This document shows, piece by piece, positions 15,468 through 23,337 of a stretch of DNA of 33,752 nt. The notes beneath the pieces were generated by a model, which saw nothing but the letters and a program-made list of their open reading frames with translations, did no database searches and was not told the origin of the DNA. The number at the start of each line of letters is the position of its first letter. The stretch's first letter is position 1. The translations under genes were made by a program, and so were the position numbers. This stretch comes from an uncultured Bacillota bacterium (GTDB lineage Bacteria > Bacillota > Dehalobacteriia > UBA7702): the NCBI GenBank assembly GCA_934702375.1, contig CAKUYE010000022.1, positions 1-33,752 of the forward strand, in the 5' to 3' direction.

Positions 15468-17480
15468 TTAATCTGCCCAGGCAGGCAGACCTACGGCAAT
15501 GACGTCGATACGGGACTCAATAAAAAGCTTCAGGTTATCACTGTAAGTATCGGTAACCCGGGCATCCTCCCGTTCCACCAGAATCTGATATTCCGGAATT
15601 CCCTGCTCTATCATATTATCCCGAAGGTGGGCTTTGCCATCTTCAATGGCAGTTTCTACAGCGGTTTCAATAAGGGCCTCAAAGCTGGGCGGCGCTTCGA
15701 TATCCTCCACCTCCGGCGGGTGAATTTCGGATTTGCCCCAGGGGGCAAAAATCGTGAGATATTCTCCATAGTGGTTTTGCACCAGCAGAGAATAGATGGT
15801 CATGACTTCACCGGCGGCGGCACCGACGGCATTGGCTACTTCGTGACGATAGGAGATCAAAGGCTCTACGCCGAATTTTCTTCCGGCCTGGGGGAGCCAG
15901 GCATGGATCGGCGCACCGATGCCTACCACCGGCATATTGATACGGAAGGAAACATCCAGCATATCGTTGCTTTCTCTGTCAATAGCCTGTTGGAAGTAAT
16001 ATTCTGCCAGTTTTTCCTCTGCCGCCATTTTATGGCCGCCCCGTTCCAGAACGCAGGTCCAGAGACAGCGGCACATTTTTTCATCCACAAGGCCAAGGCA
16101 CATATCGTAAAATTCTTCTTCACCGTAGCCATAGGGTGCCGCCATCAACAGCGCTGCCGCCTGAGCAGCTTCCGCATCACCGATAGTATAAAGCCCTTTG
16201 GCACAGAGAACATCACTGGGGGTAAAGCCCACCAAACCGAGAATACCATAGGAAATCAACCGATCCACATAGAAGAAGCTGGGATTGACATCGATCATTT
16301 TTCCCAGAGTGACAACGGTGTGAGGGCCATCGGCCAGAGCATCGATGAGTTTTTTCTGTACCTCGGTAAGATCCATGGTTTCGTCGGGCTGATGAAGGAG
16401 AATCAGGCCATCGGCCTGTCCAAACCGTGCCATGCCGACAAAGCGACCGTGACGGCGAAGCAATTCCTCTTTGTAGTAAGGATATTCCAGGCTCACCATA
16501 GAAATGGGGCGGCTGCGCTGGGGGCCTACGCTCCATTTGCCGGTATCGTAATTCCGGGAAATATAGCTATCGCCGCCAAGACCGAAGGTGTAGGCATTCA
16601 CCGCCGAAACTCGGGTCCGCCAGCCGCCGACATTGGCCCCTTCTTTGGTCAGCAAAGGCTTGCCGTTGCTGAGAACCGCCACGTCGGTGGTGGTGCCGCC
16701 CATATCCACAATAAGGCCGTCGGTGACATCGTTGAGATAGGTCGCGCCGATGATACTGGCCGCCGGCCCGGAAAGTATCGTTTCGATGGGACGTTCCAGG
16801 GCGATTTTTTCATTCATCAGGCTGCCATCCCCTTTTACAATCATCAGGGGAGCTTCGATGCCCCGTTCCTTCATGGCTTCCTTCACCGCCTGCATCAGCT
16901 CGGCGATGACGGAAATCAGCTTGCCGTTGAGTACGGCGGTGTTGGTGCGTTCCTCCACCCCCAGGGTACCGGTAAGCTCATGAGCCATAATCACCGGCAC
17001 CGAAAGGTGCTCCCGAACGATGGCCGCAGCCCGTTCCTCATGGGAAGGATTGCGGACACTGAAAATCCCGGAAACGGCAACGGCATCCACCTTCCCTGCA
17101 AAATCCTTTACGGCCGCAAGAACGGCTTCTTCGGAAAGAGGCTCACTTTCGTGGCCGGAAAGATCAATGGCCCCGGGGATCAGCTCCAGCTGACAAGGGG
17201 GCAGCTCATGCTCGGGGGTGTGGCCCAAAAGCAACAACCCCACACGGCAGCCGTGGTTTTCCACAATGGCATTGGTGGCCAAAGTGGTGGAAAGCGCAAC
17301 GTAATCGATTTCCGAAAGCTTATCGTATTCCAGCTTTTGGATGACCCCGCGAATCCCTTCAATAAGGTTTTCGTGGGTGGTGAGGGATTTTGCCGAAGTA
17401 ATGATCTGTTTGGTTTCCCTTTCTAAAATCACACCATCGGTGTAAGTACCGCCGGTATCAATACCAAGAATCGTAGTCAT
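15468..17480 (-). CDS. Hydantoinase/oxoprolinase (HyuA)-family ASKHA ATPase, candidate corrinoid activator
   Basis: This 670-residue protein has both ASKHA nucleotide-binding signatures, GIDTGGTYTDG (6-16) and DMGGTTTDVAV (259-269), plus the HyuA-type stretch STTLATNAIVENHG near 64-77. The family includes HyuA, 5-oxoprolinase and acetone carboxylase subunits, which use ATP to activate a substrate or a partner. No HyuB partner is present, arguing against hydantoin hydrolysis. Instead it leads an operon with two MetH-activation-like proteins and a QueG-like Fe-S protein, beside a corrinoid methyltransferase locus. RamA-type activators of corrinoid proteins are also ASKHA-fold ATPases, so the protein may play that part with its Fe-S function on separate subunits. 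I chose the ATG at 17480, with an AAGGAG site; the longer frame to 17618 would run through the sigma-54 promoter. Confidence 0.85.
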   Translation of the reverse strand: MTTILGIDTGGTYTDGVILERETKQIITSAKSLTTHENLIEGIRGVIQKLEYDKLSEIDYVALSTTLATNAIVENHGCRVGLLLLGHTPEHELPPCQLELIPGAIDLSGHESEPLSEEAVLAAVKDFAGKVDAVAVSGIFSVRNPSHEERAAAIVREHLSVPVIMAHELTGTLGVEERTNTAVLNGKLISVIAELMQAVKEAMKERGIEAPLMIVKGDGSLMNEKIALERPIETILSGPAASIIGATYLNDVTDGLIVDMGGTTTDVAVLSNGKPLLTKEGANVGGWRTRVSAVNAYTFGLGGDSYISRNYDTGKWSVGPQRSRPISMVSLEYPYYKEELLRRHGRFVGMARFGQADGLILLHQPDETMDLTEVQKKLIDALADGPHTVVTLGKMIDVNPSFFYVDRLISYGILGLVGFTPSDVLCAKGLYTIGDAEAAQAAALLMAAPYGYGEEEFYDMCLGLVDEKMCRCLWTCVLERGGHKMAAEEKLAEYYFQQAIDRESNDMLDVSFRINMPVVGIGAPIHAWLPQAGRKFGVEPLISYRHEVANAVGAAAGEVMTIYSLLVQNHYGEYLTIFAPWGKSEIHPPEVEDIEAPPSFEALIETAVETAIEDGKAHLRDNMIEQGIPEYQILVEREDARVTDTYSDNLKLFIESRIDVIAVGLPAWAD

Positions 17481-17516
17481 AATGAAATACTCCTTCCATC
17501 TGTTGCCTTTATATAA

Positions 17517-17532
17517 CGCAAGACCCGTGCCA
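17517..17532 (-). promoter_or_regulatory. Sigma-54 promoter of the ATPase operon
   Basis: On the minus strand TGGCACGGGTCTTGCG carries both the GG/-24 and GC/-12 elements with correct spacing, 37 bases upstream of the ATPase start. The activator gene at 18517-19998 lies upstream beyond repeat copy B. Confidence 0.9.
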
Positions 17533-17779
17533 AAAAGGAGAAAATCCCAATAAAAAAACAGAACCCTATTTATGCAGGCAATTTGCAAAGGATTCCGTGA
17601 ACTTTCTTTCGCAGGCAAAAAATCAGCAAAGTAAAATAATGCAGCAAAATAATGAAAAATAATGCAAATGTAGAATTTTAACTAAAAAGTAGAGAATGAC
17701 TCTTCGTGGGAAAGTGAAATCCCGGCCCGGGGAAAAATGAAATACCCCTTCGGGGCATGAAATACCTCCCGCTGGTCGG

Positions 17780-18117
17780 CATTATGGAAGCATTGCTCCG
17801 CAATGCAGTCCAAATATGGCTTCGCCTCGAGGAGAAGCTGGCGGCGCAGCTGAGGGATGAGGTGTCGCGATGAGTGAAACTTTATTTTATGTAAATAGTA
17901 ATTGCGGCGTAGCACATATCATATCACTTTTACGCCGCAGAAACTTTACCTAACAAAGTAAATTTCACCCGTAACGCCACCTCATCCGACGGTTAACCTT
18001 AGGAAATGCCGCAGGCATTTTCAAGGATAACCTAGTGCCCTTCGGAGCCAATGCCGAAGGCATTTGCCCGAAAAGGCCGAGCGCTTCGCGCCCACCTTCC
18101 CCTCAAGGGGAAGGCAT
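17780..18117. repeat. Dispersed structured repeat, copy B
   Basis: This is the second copy of the module at 12560-12891, in the same orientation. The core at 17976-18117 matches copy A at 141 of 142 bases. Its long hairpin (17856-17985) has the inner stem TGCGGCGTA/TACGCCGCA, different from copy A but still perfectly paired. With copy A it brackets the four-gene ATPase operon as direct repeats. It lies between the sigma-54 promoter and the activator gene, so activator sites for this promoter must be below or inside it. No coding sequence is evident. Confidence 0.85.
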
Positions 18118-18153
18118 TCTAGCAGGCACTTTGCATCAAGAATATATTAATTT

Positions 18154-18421
18154 GCAGCATAAGCACCACGTAACTTTTCCGGTGAGGGTGCGATAAACGT
18201 GCTGAACTCGGTAAAACTCGCCGGGCGGCGGCAATGGGCTATACTAAGACGTATGCCCATTGTCGGCGATCGGCGATTTTGCAGCATAAGCACAGCGTAA
18301 CTTATCCAAAGAGGGGGCGATCAATGGCTTAGATTCGGTAAAACTTCTTCGGCAGCAAGGCATAAGTACATCATAACTCAACCGGAAGAGGATGGGATAA
18401 ACGTGCTGAATCCCGTAAAAG
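18154..18421. repeat. Three related ~64-bp units with interposed hairpins
   Basis: Units at 18154-18217, 18281-18344 and 18357-18421 share the pattern GCATAAGCAC..CGTAACT, a short G-rich run, GATAAACGTGCTGA and TCGGTAAAAC. Between the first two is a hairpin, CAATGGGC..ATAC with GTAT-GCCCATTG. The pattern also occurs once after copy A (about 12950-13036). The function is unknown. Confidence 0.65.
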
Positions 18422-18500
18422 CTTTGTTGAATCGCTGGAGGTGTACTCCTTGTACCCGGAAGCGGTTCAGCAAAGATTTTGCGGGATTCTGTGCGTTTAG
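18397..18500. repeat. Long imperfect inverted repeat beside the activator gene
   Basis: ATAAACGTGCTGAATCCC with GTAAAAGCTTTGTTGAA on the left is complementary, with few mismatches, to TTCAGCAAAGATTTTGCGGG and ATTCTGTGCGTTTAG on the right, giving a stem of about 35 bp. It ends 16 bases before the TAG stop of the activator at 18517 and may act as its terminator, although no T-tract follows. Confidence 0.6.
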
Positions 18501-18516
18501 CACGTCCGAAAAGTAC

Positions 18517-19998
18517 CTATTTGAGGTGGTATTTTTTTGCTCGGTATACAAACGCCTGCCGATTCATCCCCATCGCCCGGGCGGCCTTGGCCATATTTCC
18601 CCGGGCTTCCTTTAGAGCGGCGATCATTTCTTCCCGTTCGGCGGCGCGAATTTCCGCCAGCACCGTTGTGGGGGATGCTTCCTCGGATTCGGGAACCGGG
18701 GGCTGCGGTTTTTCCGTTTCTTTTTTTATTGGCTCCGGTGCGGGGGGCAGCTCCGGTGCTGCCGGCGGCAGGTCGGCGGGCTCCGGGTCTCCCAGCATGG
18801 CATCGAAAAGATAGGGAGGCAAGGCGCTGAAGCTGATCCACTGACCGTCCTCGGTGAAGTTCATTGCCGATTCGATGCTGTGGCGGAGCTGGCGAACGTT
18901 GCCGGTCCAGGGATAGCTGACGAAGAAGGACATGACATCATCGGCAACACCGAGAACATTTTTACCGAAGCGGCGGTTGTACTCGGCGATAAAGTAGTTG
19001 ACCAGCAAGGGGATATCCTCCCGGCGCTCGGAGAGAGAAGGGATGCGGATATAGACCACCGAAAGGCGATAGAACAGGTCCTCTCGGAGAGCGCCCCGGT
19101 CAATGGCATTTTGGGGCAGCTCATTGCAGCTGCTGATCAGCCGCACATCAATGGGGCGGCCTTTGGCTTCCCCCAGCTTATAGACGGTGCGTTCCTCCAG
19201 AACACGAAGGAGTTTGGCCTGGGAAGCCGGGGGCATGGAGTTCATTTCATCGAGAAACACCGTGCCGCCCTCGGCTTGAAGCAGAAGTCCTTCCCTTTCC
19301 ACGGCACCGGTATAGACTCCCTTGGCCGTGCCGAAGAGAATCCCTTCCAAAAGATCCTCGGGAATGGCGGCGCAGTTCAGAGCCAGAAAGGGACCGTTGC
19401 GGCGAGGGCTGTTTTCGTGGATGGCCCGGGCAAAAACCTCTTTGCCGCTGCCGGTCGCCCCCACCAGCATCACCGAGGAATCGGTATCCGCTGCTTGAAG
19501 CGCCATACGGCGGCAGGCGGAAAAGGCCGGGCTTTCCCCCACCAGAGAGCGGAGACTGTAAACACCGGCAGAGCTGCGGCGGTGGCGGGTCATTTCCTTT
19601 TGGAGGGTAATGTTTTCCTCCACGATTTCCCGCATTTCCGTAAGGTCATGCTGCACCGAAAAGGCACCGATCACGGTACCATTGACAAGGATGGGCTTTG
19701 CCACACAGGATTGCACCACTTCCCTGCCCCGAATCCAGTAGGAATAACGAGGCATCCGCACTTCTTTGCCGCTTTTCAGTGCCTGCATAAAGGGGCTGAC
19801 GCTTTTATCTACGGTATAGACCTCATCAAAGGGACGGCCGTATACCGCATCGCGGTGGATGCCATCCACCTTTTCCGCCGCCTTATTCATAAACAAAAGC
19901 CGGGCTTCGCCATCGCAAAGATAGACGGGATCCCGCATTTCGTCTAAAATATCACGATATATTGCCACCAGGGTTTTCATATCTGTGGGGAAATCCAT
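18517..19998 (-). CDS. Sigma-54-dependent transcriptional activator (PAS - AAA+ - Fis-type HTH)
   Basis: This 493-residue enhancer-binding protein has an N-terminal PAS domain (about 10-120), AAA+ Walker A GATGSGKE (180-187), the sigma-54-contacting loop as GVYTGA (227-232; the usual GAFTGA has Ala at position 2) and Walker B TVFLDEM (about 246-252). A proline-rich linker (about 397-440) precedes the C-terminal helix-turn-helix with MNRQAFVYRAKKYHLK. It is closest to the activator at 3805-5280, sharing the VYRxKKY ending. The start has GGAGG eight bases upstream. The stop codon is TAG, and I see no other stop in frame for roughly 90 codons, which matters in a host that may read UAG as pyrrolysine. 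It probably controls the ATPase operon downstream. Confidence 0.93.
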   Translation of the reverse strand: MDFPTDMKTLVAIYRDILDEMRDPVYLCDGEARLLFMNKAAEKVDGIHRDAVYGRPFDEVYTVDKSVSPFMQALKSGKEVRMPRYSYWIRGREVVQSCVAKPILVNGTVIGAFSVQHDLTEMREIVEENITLQKEMTRHRRSSAGVYSLRSLVGESPAFSACRRMALQAADTDSSVMLVGATGSGKEVFARAIHENSPRRNGPFLALNCAAIPEDLLEGILFGTAKGVYTGAVEREGLLLQAEGGTVFLDEMNSMPPASQAKLLRVLEERTVYKLGEAKGRPIDVRLISSCNELPQNAIDRGALREDLFYRLSVVYIRIPSLSERREDIPLLVNYFIAEYNRRFGKNVLGVADDVMSFFVSYPWTGNVRQLRHSIESAMNFTEDGQWISFSALPPYLFDAMLGDPEPADLPPAAPELPPAPEPIKKETEKPQPPVPESEEASPTTVLAEIRAAEREEMIAALKEARGNMAKAARAMGMNRQAFVYRAKKYHLK

Positions 19999-20027
19999 AG
20001 CCCGCCTCCGTCTTATTCATTATTCCT

Positions 20028-20056
20028 ATGATAGCAACCTTTTTTCCATCTGTCAA
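20028..20056 (-). promoter_or_regulatory. Vegetative promoter of the activator gene at 18517-19998
   Basis: On the minus strand TTGACA (20051-20056), a 17-base spacer and TATCAT (20028-20033) precede the ATG by about 30 bases. Confidence 0.85.
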
Positions 20057-20061
20057 ATCAT

Positions 20062-20098
20062 AAAAAATGCCGCGGGAGAGAATCACTCTACCGCAGCA
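20062..20098 (-). terminator. Terminator of the mtbB-mtbC-TSUP operon
   Basis: GCGGGAGAG and CTCTACCGC form a stem with a short AATCA loop and one mismatch, followed on the minus strand by TTTTTT. It is about 140 bases downstream of the TSUP stop and directly upstream of the next gene's -35 box. The gap 20100-20240 otherwise shows only a small CCGG-loop-CCGG hairpin. Confidence 0.75.
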
Positions 20099-20240
20099 AG
20101 AAATAAATATAAGAAATGAAAGGAACATAAACGCAAAGAGATGAGAAGCGCCTCTATGCGTAAAACAGCATCAAAGGAAGGGATAATTTTAAGGCAACAC
20201 CGGCCAAAGACCGGAATCTGCACTCCTCCGAGAGGAGCCG

Positions 20241-21140
20241 TTACTCCGCAGCAGCTTCCGGTTCCGCAGCGGCTTTTTTCTTAAAGGCGGATACGAACAT
20301 CGTAACAGAGGTATAAATCAGCACCACGACGATGATCCAGGTCAGGATATAGATGGGCAAAGCCTTTACCATAAAGGCGGCGAGAAGGACACCGACCGTC
20401 CCGGCCACCTGGCCGATGAGCGCAACCTTGATATCGTAGGTGTTATCCTTTAAGAACTGGAAACCGGCGGTGGGCATCAATAAGGTATAAGAGCTGAACA
20501 AAATGGGGAAGGCCGCCCGGGGACTCATACCAAAGGTGTAGCAAACGGCCATCATGGGAGCGTAAGCCCCGATACCGCAGGCGGTACAAATACCGAGAAG
20601 GAAGAAGAGCACCGCAGAGATGATAAGCTTGACGCCGGAAAGGCCGATCGCTTCACCGCCGGCAGGCCATACGCCGATCTGTCGCAAAACCATAATGCCG
20701 GCAACGACGAGCAGACCGAAGCCGAATACCAGCTGGATCGTTTTTTCCGGCAGCTTGCCGACGATGCGGGCACCGATGTTGGAGCCGACGGCGCAGCAAA
20801 GCACCAGCGTCAGCAAGGTAATCGGGTCGACCTTTACAATGGCAATAAAGATCAGCGCTTCACAGCATTGGGGGATCAGGGAGGCAACATTTAATGTACC
20901 GGGGATAAATCTGTCCGGCACAATCTTAAATATTTTCCAAAGAGCCGTTTGGGGAGCATAAGCACCTATACCAAGGGTATCAAAAAACATGGTCACTCCC
21001 TGAACAAGGAAAATCAAGACAGGATTCGCTTTGGAAACACGTTCCTTATTCGCCTTGGCGTTGCGGATAAGAAAAACGGAGAATATTGCAGCCAATGCCA
21101 CAGCCACAGATTGAAGACCGCGAATAATAATTGTACCCAT
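20241..21140 (-). CDS. TSUP (TauE/SafE)-family membrane permease
   Basis: This 299-residue protein has about eight membrane segments arranged as two repeats. The paired motifs FFDTLGIGAYAPQTA (first repeat) and CTACGIGAYAPMMA (second repeat) are typical of the TSUP/TauE family, which moves sulfite, sulfonates and small organic anions. It has an AAAGGAG site and follows mtbC, separated by a strong stem-loop. As third gene of the dimethylamine operon it could carry a substrate, product or counter-ion of that pathway; a cationic amine would be unusual for the family. A terminator lies downstream at 20062-20098. Confidence 0.88.
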   Translation of the reverse strand: MGTIIIRGLQSVAVALAAIFSVFLIRNAKANKERVSKANPVLIFLVQGVTMFFDTLGIGAYAPQTALWKIFKIVPDRFIPGTLNVASLIPQCCEALIFIAIVKVDPITLLTLVLCCAVGSNIGARIVGKLPEKTIQLVFGFGLLVVAGIMVLRQIGVWPAGGEAIGLSGVKLIISAVLFFLLGICTACGIGAYAPMMAVCYTFGMSPRAAFPILFSSYTLLMPTAGFQFLKDNTYDIKVALIGQVAGTVGVLLAAFMVKALPIYILTWIIVVVLIYTSVTMFVSAFKKKAAAEPEAAAE

Positions 21141-21166
21141 TGTTTTTCTCCTTTTATCACTTTTGT

Positions 21167-21200
21167 GCCGGGCGACAACGGTCTTTTTTCGCCGCCCGGC
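21167..21200. other. Intercistronic stem-loop between mtbC and the TSUP gene
   Basis: GCCGGGCG (21167-21174) and CGCCCGGC (21193-21200) form a perfect stem. On the minus strand it is followed by ACAAAAGTG rather than a T-tract. CAACGGTC occurs both within the loop and beside the stem. It is likely an mRNA-processing or attenuation element that sets different levels of MtbC and permease. Confidence 0.6.
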
Positions 21201-21225
21201 AACGGTCTATATGGATATCAAAGGC

Positions 21226-21873
21226 TTATACGAGAAGATCGAGAGCTTTTTCAACAGCCTCGGCGGCATCTTCGCCGTAGGCGTCGGCGCCGATGCGTTT
21301 TGCAAAGCGTTCGGTAACGGGGGCACCGCCGATAAGGGTCTTAAACTGCTCCTTGATACCGCGTTTTTTGAGGATTTCCTCAAGCTTTTTACATTCACCC
21401 ATAGTCGTGGTGAGCAAAGCGGAGGTGCCGATGAGGTCGGCATTGAGCTCCACGGCTTTATCCACAATGGTCTCGGCGGGAACATCGCGGCCGAGATCCA
21501 CCACTTCGATGCCTTGAGTCTTGATAAGGGAGGCAACGATACCTTTCCCGATATCATGGACATCGCCTTCGACGGTAGCGAGAACCATGACGCCGCGTTT
21601 GGCAACGGATTTTCCGGATTTAGCAACGTGCTCGTTCACGACCTCGGATACGGCTTTCATCGCATCGGCGGCAAGCATCAGCTCGGGCAGGAACATGCGA
21701 CCCTTGCCGAACCGATCGCCGACTTCACGGATCCCGGCGGAGAAACCGTCGGAAAGTAATTCAACGGGATCAACACCGTCGGCAATGGCATCATTCATTA
21801 CCGCTTTGGCTTTTTCCGCATCACAAACAACCATAGAATCAATTGCGGCTTTTACGTATTCTTCTTTCATCAT
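21226..21873 (-). CDS. mtbC: Corrinoid protein of dimethylamine methyl transfer (MtbC-type)
   Basis: This 215-residue methyl carrier has an N-terminal helical cap domain (about 1-90; GFSAGIREVGDRFGKGRMFL, PELMLAADAMK) and a C-terminal Rossmann-type B12 domain with the base-off ligand motif GDVHDIGKG (103-111; His106 the lower cobalt ligand). Further B12 motifs are DLGRDVPAE, GTSALLTTTM and TLIGGAPVTERFA. It accepts the methyl group from MtbB and passes it to a methyl acceptor enzyme not present here. The gene starts 37 bases after the mtbB stop with AGGAGAG upstream and two consecutive ATGs. It is the only corrinoid protein in the window and might also serve the two MttB homologues. Confidence 0.93.
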   Translation of the reverse strand: MMKEEYVKAAIDSMVVCDAEKAKAVMNDAIADGVDPVELLSDGFSAGIREVGDRFGKGRMFLPELMLAADAMKAVSEVVNEHVAKSGKSVAKRGVMVLATVEGDVHDIGKGIVASLIKTQGIEVVDLGRDVPAETIVDKAVELNADLIGTSALLTTTMGECKKLEEILKKRGIKEQFKTLIGGAPVTERFAKRIGADAYGEDAAEAVEKALDLLV

Positions 21874-21910
21874 TATTTTTCTCTCCTATCTTTTCTTTTT
21901 TTTCCCGCCT

Positions 21911-23299
21911 TTAAATCATGCCTACTTTTTTCTTGAAGTTGCTAACGCTGGGGATCTCGATCTCGAGGATTTTTTCGATATTAAATTTTGCTTCCATTCC
22001 GGTGCTTGCGCCTTTTCTGTCGAGAACGGTGCAAATATCAAGAGATTCCCTGATCTCTTTCATTGCAAAGGAGTCGGACAGATCAAATACGCTGCAATGG
22101 AGCTTATCGGCAACATATTTCTTGGCATCCTTCAGTTTCATTCCGTGCATGACCATACGAGCCACCAGATCTCCGGCAGTCCGGATTCCGCCCATGCCCG
22201 AAGCGAGCTCATGAACGGCAGCCATACCGTAAGCATCACCATGGCCAATCTACAAACCGTCGGCGCCGCCGATTTCCAAAAGTGCTTTAGAAGCCCTGGA
22301 GGTGGCATCCGTCGGTGATGTATTGGTAAGGGGCACACCACCGACACCCATACCGGCATCGACAACAACGGGGATATCCGCTGCGGCAACACAGGCTTTG
22401 GTGAAGGTAAGAGCCCGAGCCATATTCCAGGCAAAGCTCTGGGAGCTGTTGGTATTGACGACGCAGCCAAAAATATCCACACCGGCTTTTTCGGCCATTT
22501 TGACCTGATGATGAGGATAAAGACCGGCAATGCGCTGACCTTCAAATTCCAACTGCCCGTGCATACCAAGGTTAAATTCACCGGCCATGCCGAATTCAAT
22601 GCCGATATTGGGGAATTTGGCCTTCAATTCCTTTGCGGCCAGCAAAGCGGCAAGAACATCGGCATCTCCGGAGGCACCGACAGTATCAAACTGGATACCG
22701 CAGGCACCGGCTTCTGCCATTTGACCGGTGATAAAAACCATATCCCGAACGGCGTGCTCCACCGCCTCCTCCTGAGCGGCACGGGCTTCGTCAATGCGCC
22801 CTAAGGGAAGTAATTCGGACCAGTTGTCGATGGGGCCGTCGGGCTTGGTGTATTGGCCGAGGTTGGGCATTGCGCCGTAGAAAATCGGCATAACACAATT
22901 GTTCTGGGCCAGCTCCATGGTCATGGCTTCTTCGGCAATAAAGTTCTTGATACTTTTGTAGCTGTAATCGGTGGTGCAAAGTTCCATCGTGTCGGAGCAA
23001 AGCACTCTTTCGTGGAGCATCAGGGTCTGAAGGCGATCCACAGGAACCCCGGCACGAACCGGCAGCTTAAGGGTACCGGCGTCGAAGGTCATGATCCCCT
23101 CCCTGCCCCGTTCCACACTGACATTTTTCTGGGGCATCGTCAAAATTTCCACCAAATGATCAATCTCTTCTTCGGTGAGCTCCGGGATCTCTCCGCGTTC
23201 CCCGGCGTCAGCAGTGCCGTCCTCGATATCGTAACGGATATCCTCCAAGGACATCATTTCACCGGAGCCGTCACCCATACGGGTAAAAAATTCACTCAT
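21911..23299 (-). CDS. mtbB: Dimethylamine:corrinoid methyltransferase with in-frame amber (pyrrolysine) codon
   Basis: This is one reading frame of 462 residues if TAG at 22250-22252 (codon 350) is read as pyrrolysine. The part before the TAG (349 codons) begins MSEFFTRMGDG and contains FYGAMPNLGQYTKPDGP, GIQFDTVGASGDAD and GMGVGGVPLTNT. Straight after the TAG the frame goes on for 112 codons (IGHGDAYGMAAVHELASGMG, then RTAGDLVARMVMHGMKLKDA) to a TAA. In archaeal MtbB (about 467 residues, Pyl near 356) the context is DGI-Pyl-IGxGDPLGM; here it is DGL-Pyl-IGHGDAYGM. No base shift is needed, so this is not a broken gene. The enzyme transfers a methyl group from dimethylamine to MtbC. The start has AAGGAGG, and a sigma-54 promoter with upstream palindromes controls it. 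Conventional callers would split it at the TAG. Confidence 0.95.
22250..22252 (-). other. Amber codon predicted to encode pyrrolysine
   Basis: TAG on the minus strand is the single in-frame amber inside mtbB. It lies between GADGL and IGHGD, matching the catalytic pyrrolysine site of dimethylamine methyltransferase by length and local sequence. The frame is open for 112 codons on the far side, with family-like sequence. Confidence 0.93.
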
Positions 23300-23337
23300 T
23301 GATCTTTCCTCCTTTTTTCTGTTTTATCTTTTTATAA

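Noticed and set aside
12455..18117. Insertion sequence
   Set aside because: The repeats have no transposase, no matching terminal inverted repeats and no target-site duplication that I could see; at most they are non-autonomous elements.
21911..23299. mtbB as a pseudogene or as two separate genes
   Set aside because: The two parts are in the same frame, separated only by one TAG at the known pyrrolysine position, and the downstream part has no ribosome site of its own where the frame resumes.
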